From NCBI GenBank assembly GCA_903915035.1, contig CAIWRI010000111.1, forward strand, positions 1-45,395: a DNA stretch of 45,395 nt, given 5' to 3'. The stretch is from an uncultured Nitrosomonadales bacterium. Its GTDB lineage: Bacteria; Pseudomonadota; Gammaproteobacteria; Burkholderiales; Gallionellaceae. The position numbers and the translations under genes are program-made. The notes beneath the pieces were generated by a model. That model searched no databases, was not told the DNA's origin, and saw only the letters and a program-made list of their open reading frames with translations. Positions 1-9,359 of this stretch are shown here, in pieces. Numbering within the stretch: position 1 is the first letter of the stretch; every line of letters begins with the position of its first letter.

Positions 1-459
1 GAAGGGACACCATCATAATGCAGGGAATATGTCCCTGTTGTGGGTGTATAGCTGAGCTATTGCCTCGCTATATGGAGGTGATATATGACTGAAAATTTCT
101 AGAATATTCGTTGCTAAGATAATGCTGTTTGAACGTTTTGAGATAATGCAGGATAAAAAATATGTATATTGATCAAGATTATTTTGGCAAAAAATTCTCG
201 TCGCTATCGTTTTATTTGGCTTATTGTTAATCTTAACAAGATTACAGTATAGATTTTTTTACACCGATATTTGACATTATATTCGAGTACTGTATAAATA
301 TAGATAAGGCGCTGTGCATGATTATTTATGATATTTAATTGAATATTTTAAAATCAATATTGCGCTCGGCAGAGACTGGATTTTAATTATTTCTTAATTA
401 TTTTTTGTAAGAAATTAAGTTGTTGTCAGGCTAAATTTATATTTATTTAAGGAAATAAA
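1..459. other. AT-rich leader without a clear gene
   Basis: No convincing long gene is present. An imperfect inverted repeat (GGGACA at 4–9 and TGTCCC at 30–35) is followed by a very strong Shine-Dalgarno sequence, GGAGGTGA, at 74–81. It is placed for an ATG at 85 that opens only five codons before TAG at 100. A second small frame (162–230, 22 codons, with AGGA upstream) has no recognisable product. The segment then carries the promoter of the downstream lipoprotein gene. The strong ribosome site with almost no coding sequence suggests either a leader peptide or the stump of a deleted gene. Confidence 0.4.
271..298 (+). promoter_or_regulatory. Sigma70-type promoter for the lipoprotein gene
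   Basis: TTGACA at 271–276 and TATAAA at 293–298 are separated by 16 bases, close to the sigma70 consensus. The start codon is 162 bases downstream of the -10 box, which implies an untranslated leader of about 155 nt. No known riboswitch was recognised in that leader. Confidence 0.5.
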
Positions 460-1464
460 ATGAAAAATACAGGTCAGGATTTAATCAAAATAAGCATCAG
501 TGCAATCATTATCTCCACCCTGTTATCGGCCTGTGGCGGAGGCAGTGGTGGAGCTGCTTCTGGCAGTGCAGCGACAACAGCGGCAAGCCCTGTTACTTAT
601 ACAAGTGCTGGGGGAATTGGTGAGCTGCTCAACTATACCGTCGATACTTCGAAGTTGACTTATAGTTATACCATCACAGACAGTCAATATGGATTAACTG
701 GAAATACAGGATCTGGCACATTGCTTCATAATTCGGATGGAACTTATACACCATCCGGTGTGAGCAATGCAAGGGTTGTTGTTCTGCCAAACGGACTTTT
801 ATTAGGCGCTTTTAGTGCAAGCATAAATGGTACTGTTACGACAATTCCGGTAATTGGCATATCTAATCCGGTGACTACTTTCAGTGCTGCTGCCGCGACT
901 TATAATTATGTCAGACATTATAAGATAGGCTCAACTTATACATCAAATTACAGAACATTTCAGATTACTTCATCAGGGACATGGACTGACTGTATAGGAG
1001 GTAATTTAGCGGCAACCTGTTCAGGTGTTAGTAATTCAGGAACGTTAAATTCCTTAGGTGGTGGTGAGTTTCAGGTGCTGAGCGGCGCGACTGTGATAGG
1101 TACTGCTATCGTGCAAAATTCCAGCGGGCAGAATGTGGTGGTCGTTGATCTGAACAATTCAAGCAATGGTCTCGGACTTCTTGTTGGTTCTACGCAACAG
1201 CTAGCAACAACACAAACTGATGGTACCTGGTACACCATTTCCTCGGCAGGTGATTACAGTACTTTCACTACTACAGGTGGTAATATCACCTACGCTTCTG
1301 TCAATGGTTCGTCTTATACCGGAACAGACACCTTTATTGTCAATTCACCCTGGTCGGGATTTGCGACTCCCGGTACTGGCGGAGAGGCTTTGTTGGCAGG
1401 TGCGGGGGTATTTGCCGATATCAAAAGTGATGGCACGGCTGTAATCGGACTCAAGCTCAATTAA
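460..1464 (+). CDS. Secreted lipoprotein of unknown function
   Basis: A 334-residue protein with a type II signal peptide: a short charged N-terminus, a hydrophobic stretch at about 9–22, and the lipobox L-S-A-C with the acceptor Cys25. A glycine-rich linker (CGGGSGG) follows directly. The rest is rich in Ser, Thr, Gly, Asn and Val with little charge, typical of an extracellular beta-structured domain, but I do not recognise a family. The start is supported by AAGGAAAT about 6 bases before the ATG. The gene stands alone, with its own promoter upstream and a strong hairpin terminator downstream. The lipobox predicts anchoring in the outer membrane; any further function is unknown. Confidence 0.85.
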   Translation: MKNTGQDLIKISISAIIISTLLSACGGGSGGAASGSAATTAASPVTYTSAGGIGELLNYTVDTSKLTYSYTITDSQYGLTGNTGSGTLLHNSDGTYTPSGVSNARVVVLPNGLLLGAFSASINGTVTTIPVIGISNPVTTFSAAAATYNYVRHYKIGSTYTSNYRTFQITSSGTWTDCIGGNLAATCSGVSNSGTLNSLGGGEFQVLSGATVIGTAIVQNSSGQNVVVVDLNNSSNGLGLLVGSTQQLATTQTDGTWYTISSAGDYSTFTTTGGNITYASVNGSSYTGTDTFIVNSPWSGFATPGTGGEALLAGAGVFADIKSDGTAVIGLKLN

Positions 1465-1478
1465 AGATGCCTGATTAA

Positions 1479-1506
1479 ATTGATGCCTGTCATAGGCATC
1501 AATTTT
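1479..1506 (+). terminator. Rho-independent terminator after the lipoprotein gene
   Basis: A ten-base perfect stem (ATTGATGCCT at 1479–1488, AGGCATCAAT at 1494–1503) with a five-base loop is followed by a short T run. It lies 15 bases after the stop codon. Confidence 0.8.
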
Positions 1507-1612
1507 CTGCAAAAATACAGCTATTGAGTACGCTCAGTACTTCAGTTTTTTTCTCATAAATAGGTGAGATTAACAGCTTGCACACAGACATGCGCTGCAT
1601 GTGGGATGAATC

Positions 1613-4237
1613 ATGAAAATTCGCTTCGGGTTGCAACTGGATGGACAGCGTGGCTGGCATAACAGAGATTCATTAGGCGAAATTACCGTCGGCACGAACG
1701 GGATGCTGGGTATTCTTGAAGCCCAATTAGGGTTGGTGGCCGATTTGATCCCGCAGGCGCGTCGTATCGTGCAGTATCTGGACTGCCTTAAAAAAGCGGA
1801 TCATGCGCGGCGTTTTTATCATAATAGCCTGGAAACAGACGAACTTGGCACGGCCGCGACCTTGCTGAGTTGGCGTGATACCTGGCATCTGCATGGCTGG
1901 AGTGGTCAGATTGAGTCGAATGAAGGTCGATTGACCGATATGGCCGACGTTGAGTGTTTGGCCAAGGTCTGTGTCTCTTCTTCTGAAGGTGAGCGTCTGG
2001 ACGCGATTTGTCAGGTAATGTCGCGGCGCACACCTGCCATTCGCAGCGTAACGCTGACAACCCCGATGGCGCACTTTCCAAAACGCTGGCAACAGGTATT
2101 ATCCGGGTTGCCTGTTGAATATCTGCCTTTTGTTTCCAAGCCTGGCGATCTGTTTTTACATGCGTTGCAGAATCGACTGCAACGGGCGCAGGCAGGTGAG
2201 ATTTTTGCACCCGAAGATAAGTTGATTTTTAATATGGATGGCTCAATACGGGTTGTTCGTGCCGAGACCCGCTTGCTGGCGTCGCGTTGGCTCGCAGATC
2301 GCATCTCTGCCGGTGTTGCGGATGGTGTGCTGGTGGCCTCGGATGCCTTGCTCGATGATATTCTGGTCTCTGCCGGTGAAGCGCGACATGGCATGAGTGA
2401 ATCGAGCGCATTTCGCCCTGCCTTGCAATTGCTGCCGATGGCACTGGCGCTACTCTGGGCACCTCTGGATTTTAACGTGCTGACTTCATTTCTCAGTCAT
2501 CCAATCTCACCTGTACGCGGTTACGCCCGCCGCAAGCTTGCTGGAAAATTTGCCGACCAACCGGGTATTGGCGGTGCTGAGTGGGATAAGGCTTTGCACG
2601 ATATTGCCGTGCATTATGGAGATGCCGAAGTTCATGAGGAAATCACGACCTGGGTTGATCATCCGCGCTTCGACCGGAATGCCGGTGTGCCGCTGACTGA
2701 AGTGATGGTTCGCGCACAGAAGCTGGCGCATTATTTTCATGTACGTCTGATTGATCAGGACGAAGCCAAACGGGCATCATGGCATGCCGGATTTTCACAA
2801 ACTTCCGGATTTATCAGCGCAATTGAGCAATTGCAGCAAAACGGTGTGACTATGATTCGTCAACGTCAGTTGCAAAAATTACTGACAGAGGCTACTGCGA
2901 GGGGAAGTTCCAACCCGAAACTGGTTGCACAAACGGGTGCAATGGGTTTGGCCAATGACCCTGCCGCACTGATTGAAAGTTTTGAACAGGTATTCTGGTG
3001 GCAACCTGTCGCCGGTGCTCTGGTCAAATCCTATCCGTGGTCAGTTGCTGAAATTCGTGCCCTGAGCATCTCCGGGGTCGAATTGCCTGATATTTCCGAT
3101 CTGCTGGAACGTATTGCGCTCGATAGTCTCAGGCCGGTTCTTGCTGCTGAAAAACAACTGGTGATTGTGCTGCCACCCCGTGAAATGGAAGTGCATCCCG
3201 CCTGGCAGATGATTGAATCGCTGGTTACTCACATTCCCGAGTATTCACTCGAACAGAGCTTCAAGGACACAGCTTCCGAACTGCAAAGCTGTTGCGTCGT
3301 GCCGCATACGTCGTTACCCGAGCTACGGCGCTGGTGGCAATTGCCCGACAACCTCACTGTTCCCAGAATGGAGCGTGAATCCTTTTCCAGCCTGGAGTTA
3401 TTCCTGTTCAACCCGTACCAGTGGCTGTTGCGTTATCCCGCCGGACTTAAATCCTCCAACATTCTCTCGGTCAGTGACGGTTTTTTGCTGGAAGGCAAAC
3501 TGGCGCATGCGCTGATCGAGCGGTTGTTTGTCTTGCCGGATTCGCTGCTGATGACTGATGGAGAAATATCAGACTGGTTCGATGCCGAATTTCCCCTAAT
3601 CATTGAGACACAAGGTGCTGTACTGTTGATGGACGGCAGACGCGCTGATTACCAGGGATTGCGCTATGCTCTTAGGCGAGCGCTCAGCAGACTGCTGACG
3701 CAACTAAAATCTGCCGATGTGAGCAAAGTACATGCTGAGATGGAACTGAACGGCATTTTTCCTGGGGGCAAGATTTTGGGTTATGCCGATCTGGTGATAA
3801 GCAATCAACACGGGCAACAGGCCATTGTTGATATGAAATGGGGCGGCGTCAAAAAATATTCAACAAGGCTTGCGGAAAACACCCAGCTGCAACTGGGTAT
3901 TTACGCCGAATTGCTGCGGCAACAATCAGCCAACTGGCCTGATACCGGTTATTTTGTGCTGTCAGAGGCAAAACTGTTGACGCAGCATAACCATTATTTC
4001 CCTGAGAGCACGGTGATTGTCAATAAGACCGAGGAATCTACTCCTCATCTGTGGACGCGTTTTATAGAAAGCTATGCCTGGCGCAATGAATTGCTAAAAC
4101 AGGGGCGACTGGAAGTGGTGCTGGCAGCCAGTATTCCAGATGAAGAGTTTGATACCCCGGAAGCGGGGCTCAAGCCCGAGTTCCTGAATCCGGCTTATAA
4201 CGACTACCTGACTTTGGCAGGCTGGAGGCAGTCATGA
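1613..4237 (+). CDS. AddB-like PD-(D/E)XK nuclease subunit
   Basis: An 874-residue protein that looks like the AddB-type partner of the adjacent AddA-type helicase, predicted to process double-strand DNA ends. The C-terminal RecB-type nuclease domain (about 620–850) carries the expected residues: the helix with H near G-K-L-A-H, then G-Y-A-D with Asp726, I-V-D-M-K with Asp740 and Lys742, and a following Q-L-Q-L-G-I-Y. The N-terminal region lacks a Walker A motif; the corresponding stretch reads T-V-G-T-N-G-M-L. The cysteines that hold the iron-sulfur cluster of classical AddB are also absent from the C-terminus. It is therefore probably a structural and nuclease subunit without ATPase activity. 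The stop overlaps the next start by 4 bases (ATGA), so the two are translationally coupled. The family call is good; the exact role is inferred. Confidence 0.8.
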   Translation: MKIRFGLQLDGQRGWHNRDSLGEITVGTNGMLGILEAQLGLVADLIPQARRIVQYLDCLKKADHARRFYHNSLETDELGTAATLLSWRDTWHLHGWSGQIESNEGRLTDMADVECLAKVCVSSSEGERLDAICQVMSRRTPAIRSVTLTTPMAHFPKRWQQVLSGLPVEYLPFVSKPGDLFLHALQNRLQRAQAGEIFAPEDKLIFNMDGSIRVVRAETRLLASRWLADRISAGVADGVLVASDALLDDILVSAGEARHGMSESSAFRPALQLLPMALALLWAPLDFNVLTSFLSHPISPVRGYARRKLAGKFADQPGIGGAEWDKALHDIAVHYGDAEVHEEITTWVDHPRFDRNAGVPLTEVMVRAQKLAHYFHVRLIDQDEAKRASWHAGFSQTSGFISAIEQLQQNGVTMIRQRQLQKLLTEATARGSSNPKLVAQTGAMGLANDPAALIESFEQVFWWQPVAGALVKSYPWSVAEIRALSISGVELPDISDLLERIALDSLRPVLAAEKQLVIVLPPREMEVHPAWQMIESLVTHIPEYSLEQSFKDTASELQSCCVVPHTSLPELRRWWQLPDNLTVPRMERESFSSLELFLFNPYQWLLRYPAGLKSSNILSVSDGFLLEGKLAHALIERLFVLPDSLLMTDGEISDWFDAEFPLIIETQGAVLLMDGRRADYQGLRYALRRALSRLLTQLKSADVSKVHAEMELNGIFPGGKILGYADLVISNQHGQQAIVDMKWGGVKKYSTRLAENTQLQLGIYAELLRQQSANWPDTGYFVLSEAKLLTQHNHYFPESTVIVNKTEESTPHLWTRFIESYAWRNELLKQGRLEVVLAASIPDEEFDTPEAGLKPEFLNPAYNDYLTLAGWRQS

Positions 4238-7200
4238 CAGCGAAATTGCATTTTATCAGCGCAGGTGCAGGAAGCGGCAAGACCTATCGGCTTACCCGGA
4301 TTTTGCATGAAAAACTGTCGAACGGTTCGATACGCCCCTCAGGTGTCATTGCAACCACTTTCACCCGCAAGGCGGCGACTGAATTGCGCGAGCGTGTGCG
4401 TTCACATTTGATGGAAATGGGCTCGTACAAGATCGCCAATGCGATGGGGCAGGCACGCATCAATACGGTTAATGGCCTGTGCGGTGAATTGCTGACGCGT
4501 TTTGCCTTCGAAGCGGGGATCTCCACCGAACAGCAGGTGCTTGAAGAAGCGCAGGAGAAAGTGCTGTTGTCCCAAGCCATTGAAACCGTCATGGATAGCG
4601 CACAGACGGCAAAACTGCTCGCGATCGTGCGCCGGATGGGTATTCAGGACTGGAAGGATGACTTAAGAAAGCTGATGAGTCAGACACGCGCCAACGATAT
4701 CGCGATTGACTGCCTGGCTGGCATGGCACTCTGCAATGCCGATGATTTACTCGATCATTTTCCCAAGGTTACAGGGGATGATCTGGCTGGCAAACTTCAG
4801 CAGGTGATTACGGAGACTTTGCCCGAACTGGAAAGCGCGGCGGCTGAAAGCCGGATGAAAAACACCAATGACTACCTGACGCTGGTCAAGGAAATGCGCG
4901 TCAAACTGGGTGCAAACGATGCCGTCTGGAGCGACTGGGTCAAGCTTGCCAACGCAAAGCCCGGCAAAGGCCTGATTCTCCTTGCAGAAAGAATCGGCGA
5001 ATACGCCAATCGCTACGCTGAACATGCCGAACTGCACAGCGATATTCGGACATATTTGCAGATGCAGTTTATGTTGTGTGAGAAGGCGCTCAAGGCTTAT
5101 GCCGACAAGAAACGCGAAATGGGCGTGCTGGATTTTACCGATCAGGAACATTTGCTGCTGAAAGTGCTGGATCATCATGTGGTCGCTGCAACCTTGCGTG
5201 AGGAACTGGATTTGCTGATGGTGGACGAATTTCAGGATACTAGTCCGATACAGTTGGCGTTGTTTACCAAGCTTGCGCAACTCGCCAGTGAAGTTTACTG
5301 GGTAGGTGATATGAAGCAGGCAATTTATGGTTTTCGCGGCAGCGATGCTGTTCTGATGAAAGCGGTCCTCGATGCACTGACTGTGCTGGGTGGCGACAAG
5401 GAAGTACTCAAGCTATCCTGGCGTTCGCGCGCGCCGCTTGTCACGCTGGTCAATGAGGTTTTTGTGCCGACTTTTGCCGCGACAACGGCAGCAGACGATA
5501 TTGTTTTAACAGCCCAGCGCACGGAAAAATTGTCAGGTGCCGCCTTTGCCAACTGGCACTTGCAGGGCACCAAAATTGAAATACGCAACATGGCCCTGGT
5601 TGTCGGCGTCAGACAATTGCACGATTCGGGCTACATCGTGTTTGACAAGGCAACAAGGCAGACGCGCGCGATCCGTTATGGCGATATGGCGATCTTGTCG
5701 CGCTCGAACGATGGCGTGCGGAATATTGCTGCTGAATTAAAGGCGCAAGGCGTGCCCGCTGCCATCTTGCAGGCGGGACTGCTCAAAACACCGGAAGCGA
5801 TTCTGGCTATTGCCTGTCTGCGTCGTCTGAATGATCCCTCCGATACCATTGCCAGCGCCGAGATCGTCTCGCTGGCCGGCTGTGAAGCGCCGGAGAGTTG
5901 GGTGGCAGATCGTTTGCAGTTCATGAACAATGCTCCCGCAGAAAAACCCGGCGGCTATGGCAATAGTTGGCGTGAGGAAGGCGATCAGGTATTCCCGCTG
6001 CTGGCAGAACTGGCCGCTCTGCGCGCGGATATGCCTGTACTGTCACCGATGGAAGCGTTGCAAACGGTGGTAGCGCATGGACAATTATCCGCAGTGGTGC
6101 TGCGCTGGTGTAACAATGAAAATGAGGCGCGCAGTCGATTCGCCAATCTGGAAGCCTTGCTGGGGATGGCGCGTGATTATGAGCAAACCAGTCGTAATAT
6201 GAATCAGAGCGCCAGTGTTTCCGGATTGATTTTATGGCTGAGGTCGCAGGCCGAAGCGGAAGCGGACTTTCTGGCTATGCCGGCCATTGATGCGGTGAAG
6301 GTGATGACGCATCATGCTGCCAAGGGACTTGAATGGCCGGTTGTGATTCTGACCGGCCTGGAAGGTAAAGTCAGGGACAGGCTCTGGTCTATCAGTGCCA
6401 TCTCTCAAGCTGAAATTGATGTGCAACACCCGCTGAAAGATCGATTTATCCGTTTTTGGCCCTGGCCTTTTGGCCTGATGGGAAAAGTGACGATTGCGGA
6501 AACAATTGATAACTCGGATATAGCCCGAAAGCTTCATCTTGAAGCGGTTGAAGAAGAAAAGCGCCTGCTCTATGTCAGCATGACACGTGCACGCGATCTG
6601 CTGGTGATGGCACATCACGGCAAAGGAAGCGAGGATAGTTGGCTGGGCACGGTTGCTGCCGGTTGGCTGCAGGGCGAGGTGGATGCGACTACCTTGATGA
6701 CACCTGGCGGCGCGGCGATTCCTTGTCAGAATATAACGTTATCAGCGGCTGGCGGTACAGGCGCGACTGCCGTAGAGCCGGTGTACTGGTTTACCGATCC
6801 CACACCGAAAAAGCTACGTATGCCGCTCAAATTCAGCCCCTCAGACGCCAAAGCGCAAAGTTCGCGTGTGTTGAACAATGAGCATATCGGCAGGCGTCTC
6901 TCCCTGAAACCGGATGTCGATATGGCGCGTCTGGGTAACGCGCTGCATCTCTGCATCGGTGCTCACTTTACAGATCCTGACGCACCGGTCACCGTGACAG
7001 AAATCGAAGCAGTATTGCAGCGTATGGGACTGGCAAGTGCCGTGCAACCGCAAGCGTTGCTGGATCAAATCAATGCTCTGGGTAGCTGGATCAAGGCACG
7101 CTGGCCGGAAGCGGTGCCATATGCCGAGTTTCCAGCGGAAAGGCAGCTGCCGAATGGACAGCTGCTGCAGGGGCGTATTGATATGCTGCTCAAGGTCAAC

Positions 7201-7392
7201 GGCGGCTGGATACTGATAGACCATAAATCCAACCCGGGCGGGTCTGATCGCTGGGAAGCCATTGCGCAGGACTATGCAGGGCAATTGGCCGCATACAAGT
7301 GGGCTGTTGAAACAGCGAGTGGCGAAAAGGTGCTGGAGAGCTGGCTATTTTTGCCGGTAGCGGCAGCAATAATACGAATCGAACTTGAATAA
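4234..7392 (+). CDS. AddA-like UvrD-family helicase/nuclease
   Basis: A 1052-residue superfamily 1A helicase with a C-terminal nuclease, the AddA type of bacterial recombination enzyme that unwinds and trims broken DNA. Helicase motifs run in order: Walker A S-A-G-A-G-S-G-K-T at 9–17, motif Ia T-T-F-T-R-K-A-A, Walker B D-E-F-Q-D-T-S-P from Asp331, G-D-x-K-Q-A-I-Y-G-F-R-G-S-D near 357–371, W-R-S-R, H-H-A-A-K-G-L-E-W-P from about 693, and Y-V-S-M-T-R-A-R. The nuclease motif is G-R-I-D (Asp983) then I-D-H-K (Asp996, Lys998), followed by Q-L-A-A-Y. Both this subunit and the upstream partner therefore keep intact nuclease residues. It overlaps the upstream gene by 4 bases and the downstream gene by 1 base, so three products are made from one operon. 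Confidence 0.9.
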   Translation: MTAKLHFISAGAGSGKTYRLTRILHEKLSNGSIRPSGVIATTFTRKAATELRERVRSHLMEMGSYKIANAMGQARINTVNGLCGELLTRFAFEAGISTEQQVLEEAQEKVLLSQAIETVMDSAQTAKLLAIVRRMGIQDWKDDLRKLMSQTRANDIAIDCLAGMALCNADDLLDHFPKVTGDDLAGKLQQVITETLPELESAAAESRMKNTNDYLTLVKEMRVKLGANDAVWSDWVKLANAKPGKGLILLAERIGEYANRYAEHAELHSDIRTYLQMQFMLCEKALKAYADKKREMGVLDFTDQEHLLLKVLDHHVVAATLREELDLLMVDEFQDTSPIQLALFTKLAQLASEVYWVGDMKQAIYGFRGSDAVLMKAVLDALTVLGGDKEVLKLSWRSRAPLVTLVNEVFVPTFAATTAADDIVLTAQRTEKLSGAAFANWHLQGTKIEIRNMALVVGVRQLHDSGYIVFDKATRQTRAIRYGDMAILSRSNDGVRNIAAELKAQGVPAAILQAGLLKTPEAILAIACLRRLNDPSDTIASAEIVSLAGCEAPESWVADRLQFMNNAPAEKPGGYGNSWREEGDQVFPLLAELAALRADMPVLSPMEALQTVVAHGQLSAVVLRWCNNENEARSRFANLEALLGMARDYEQTSRNMNQSASVSGLILWLRSQAEAEADFLAMPAIDAVKVMTHHAAKGLEWPVVILTGLEGKVRDRLWSISAISQAEIDVQHPLKDRFIRFWPWPFGLMGKVTIAETIDNSDIARKLHLEAVEEEKRLLYVSMTRARDLLVMAHHGKGSEDSWLGTVAAGWLQGEVDATTLMTPGGAAIPCQNITLSAAGGTGATAVEPVYWFTDPTPKKLRMPLKFSPSDAKAQSSRVLNNEHIGRRLSLKPDVDMARLGNALHLCIGAHFTDPDAPVTVTEIEAVLQRMGLASAVQPQALLDQINALGSWIKARWPEAVPYAEFPAERQLPNGQLLQGRIDMLLKVNGGWILIDHKSNPGGSDRWEAIAQDYAGQLAAYKWAVETASGEKVLESWLFLPVAAAIIRIELE

Positions 7393-9263
7393 TGAAACCG
7401 ATTACAACTGTTGTACGCGAATGGACTCAGGCGTATTTTAGCAATAAAAATATTGAATTGACCCACGAGGGGGATCGGGCGACTTGTCAGTTCACCGCCG
7501 GTGACAGTGATCACTTTGAGTATCGTTGCTTTGTCGAGGTATATGAGGATCGCCCCGGCATCATGCTGTTTCAGTACGCGCCTTTCAAGGTTCCCCGTGT
7601 ACATCGTACTACCGTGGCTGAATTACTGGCGAGGATCAATTACGTTCTGGCTAATGGTGCGCTCGGCATGGACATGCAGGATGGCGAAATCCGCTATAAA
7701 AACGGGGTCGATATCAAGGGCGGTGTAATCTCGATAGCAATGATCAGTGAGCTGGTTGAGCTGGGGTTATCCATTCTTGACCAGTATCTGCCGGCTGTTG
7801 CAGCGGTCGTTTATGCCGGACAGAGTGCGGAGCAGGCGTTTTCAAGGGCAGAGCAACACCGGGTTGCACAGGGTAGAACTAACCCAGTGCCGGAAGAGAC
7901 GCAAATCAGGCCTTGGGAGAGTTTTGTTGGAAGTGAAGCGATTCGTTCCTGGTCGGCGGATTTGAACAGTGTGCTGTCGGGCAATGAGGTGGACTGGGCG
8001 CTGGCCGGACATGCGACGGTGATTGTGAATGAGGATCAAAATTATTGTCGGGAAATTCTGCAACGCGTTGCCGCCGATAACAACTTGAATTTTACTGTAA
8101 TCGCAGCCTCCGATGTGATGGACATGTCGCCACCTTCAGGGTTGCAGGCATTGAAACCCATGCTGGTATATCTTGAACCCGGACGGTGGATGAGGTTAAA
8201 AGGCGAAGACGGTGAAAGCGACAATACCGCTGAAAATGCCAGGCGTTTTCAGTCGCAATTGCTGGACTGGATCACTGATTTTGATCCGCTTCATCCTGTC
8301 GTGTATGTGACTTCAACCGCTAAACTTGGGAATATGACAAGTCGCTTGCGGGCTGTCGGCGGTTTTGACCGGTACATTGCCTTGCCTCAGGAATCGCTGA
8401 GCATACTGGCGGAAGGATTTCTGAGCCTTATTGGCCGGGACTGTTGCAGTGCAGCACTGCAATCCGCCACAGCCAAGTTGGGCAAACTGCTGAAAGATGA
8501 GTCGTCTGAAAAGCGCGAGCTTGCCTTGCTGTGTATGCGCCGGCTTCATCATCGTGAAAACAGGCCGCTTGAGTTTATCGATCTGGTACATGCGTTTTCC
8601 CGCAATATGCTGGAACAGGATGCTTCAACAATTGAAACTGATGAATTACGTCAGCAGGTAGCCTTTCATGAGGCGGGGCATGCTGTCGTGGCTGTACTCG
8701 ATTCCGGCGGCAAAAACGTTCCGGACTGCACGTCTATCGTGCCATCCGCTGCATTTAATGGCATTGTGGTCGAATCGTACACTTTTCATCATGCGCATGA
8801 TGATCTCAATACCTACCGTAACTTTCGCCACAACATCCGTATTTGCCTGGCGGCTCGCGCAGCGGAGGAAATTGCCTTCGGGATTGAAAACGTATCCTCT
8901 GCTTCATCAGATGATCTGGAAAATGCTTCGCGTAGTGCCTTCAAAGCCTTCGCTTGCTGGGGTTTTGTCCCGCGAATGGAGGCTGGTGATCGCGCAGCCA
9001 GGAATCTCGGCGTTGTGTTTGGTGCTCCAAGCAATTCGGAAATGCACCATTTGGAAGTGCTCGTGCGTGAGTTTTTGGAACAGGAGTATGAAGTGGTCAA
9101 AGTCATGCTTGAAAATAATCGCACACTGCTTGATGCTGTTGCAAACCGCCTGCTCAGCGAGCAAATGCTTGATCAGGGTGAATTGAGCGCTATTTTTACA
9201 GAAAATCAGGCTGTTGCAACGGCAGTAGCTGTGAGGATCAATCAAGCTGATAAGAAGCAGTAA
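7392..9263 (+). CDS. YbjN-like / degenerate AAA / M41 peptidase fusion
   Basis: A 623-residue protein with three parts. Residues about 5–150 resemble the YbjN family (type III secretion chaperone-like fold). Residues about 195–370 resemble the AAA module of FtsH, but with no Walker A lysine and no Walker B acidic pair. The end L-R-A-V-G-G-F-D-R-Y-I-A-L-P still echoes the FtsH L-R-P-G-R-F-D-R segment. Residues about 415–610 are an M41 zinc peptidase: H426-E-A-G-H430, then A-A-R-A-A-E-E-I-A-F-G, and S-D-D-L with Asp508 as likely third zinc ligand. No N-terminal membrane segments as in FtsH are visible. The start overlaps the AddA-like stop (TAATG). The function is unknown; a soluble, ATP-independent peptidase tied to the AddAB-like pair is an inference. 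Confidence 0.75.
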   Translation: MKPITTVVREWTQAYFSNKNIELTHEGDRATCQFTAGDSDHFEYRCFVEVYEDRPGIMLFQYAPFKVPRVHRTTVAELLARINYVLANGALGMDMQDGEIRYKNGVDIKGGVISIAMISELVELGLSILDQYLPAVAAVVYAGQSAEQAFSRAEQHRVAQGRTNPVPEETQIRPWESFVGSEAIRSWSADLNSVLSGNEVDWALAGHATVIVNEDQNYCREILQRVAADNNLNFTVIAASDVMDMSPPSGLQALKPMLVYLEPGRWMRLKGEDGESDNTAENARRFQSQLLDWITDFDPLHPVVYVTSTAKLGNMTSRLRAVGGFDRYIALPQESLSILAEGFLSLIGRDCCSAALQSATAKLGKLLKDESSEKRELALLCMRRLHHRENRPLEFIDLVHAFSRNMLEQDASTIETDELRQQVAFHEAGHAVVAVLDSGGKNVPDCTSIVPSAAFNGIVVESYTFHHAHDDLNTYRNFRHNIRICLAARAAEEIAFGIENVSSASSDDLENASRSAFKAFACWGFVPRMEAGDRAARNLGVVFGAPSNSEMHHLEVLVREFLEQEYEVVKVMLENNRTLLDAVANRLLSEQMLDQGELSAIFTENQAVATAVAVRINQADKKQ

Positions 9264-9359
9264 AAATGGACAATTCAATAGGCTTCTGTCACAGTTAACC
9301 CAGTGGATGCAATTACTAGAGAGTTGATGAAATAAAGCAATTAAATTCAAGGAGGTAAT

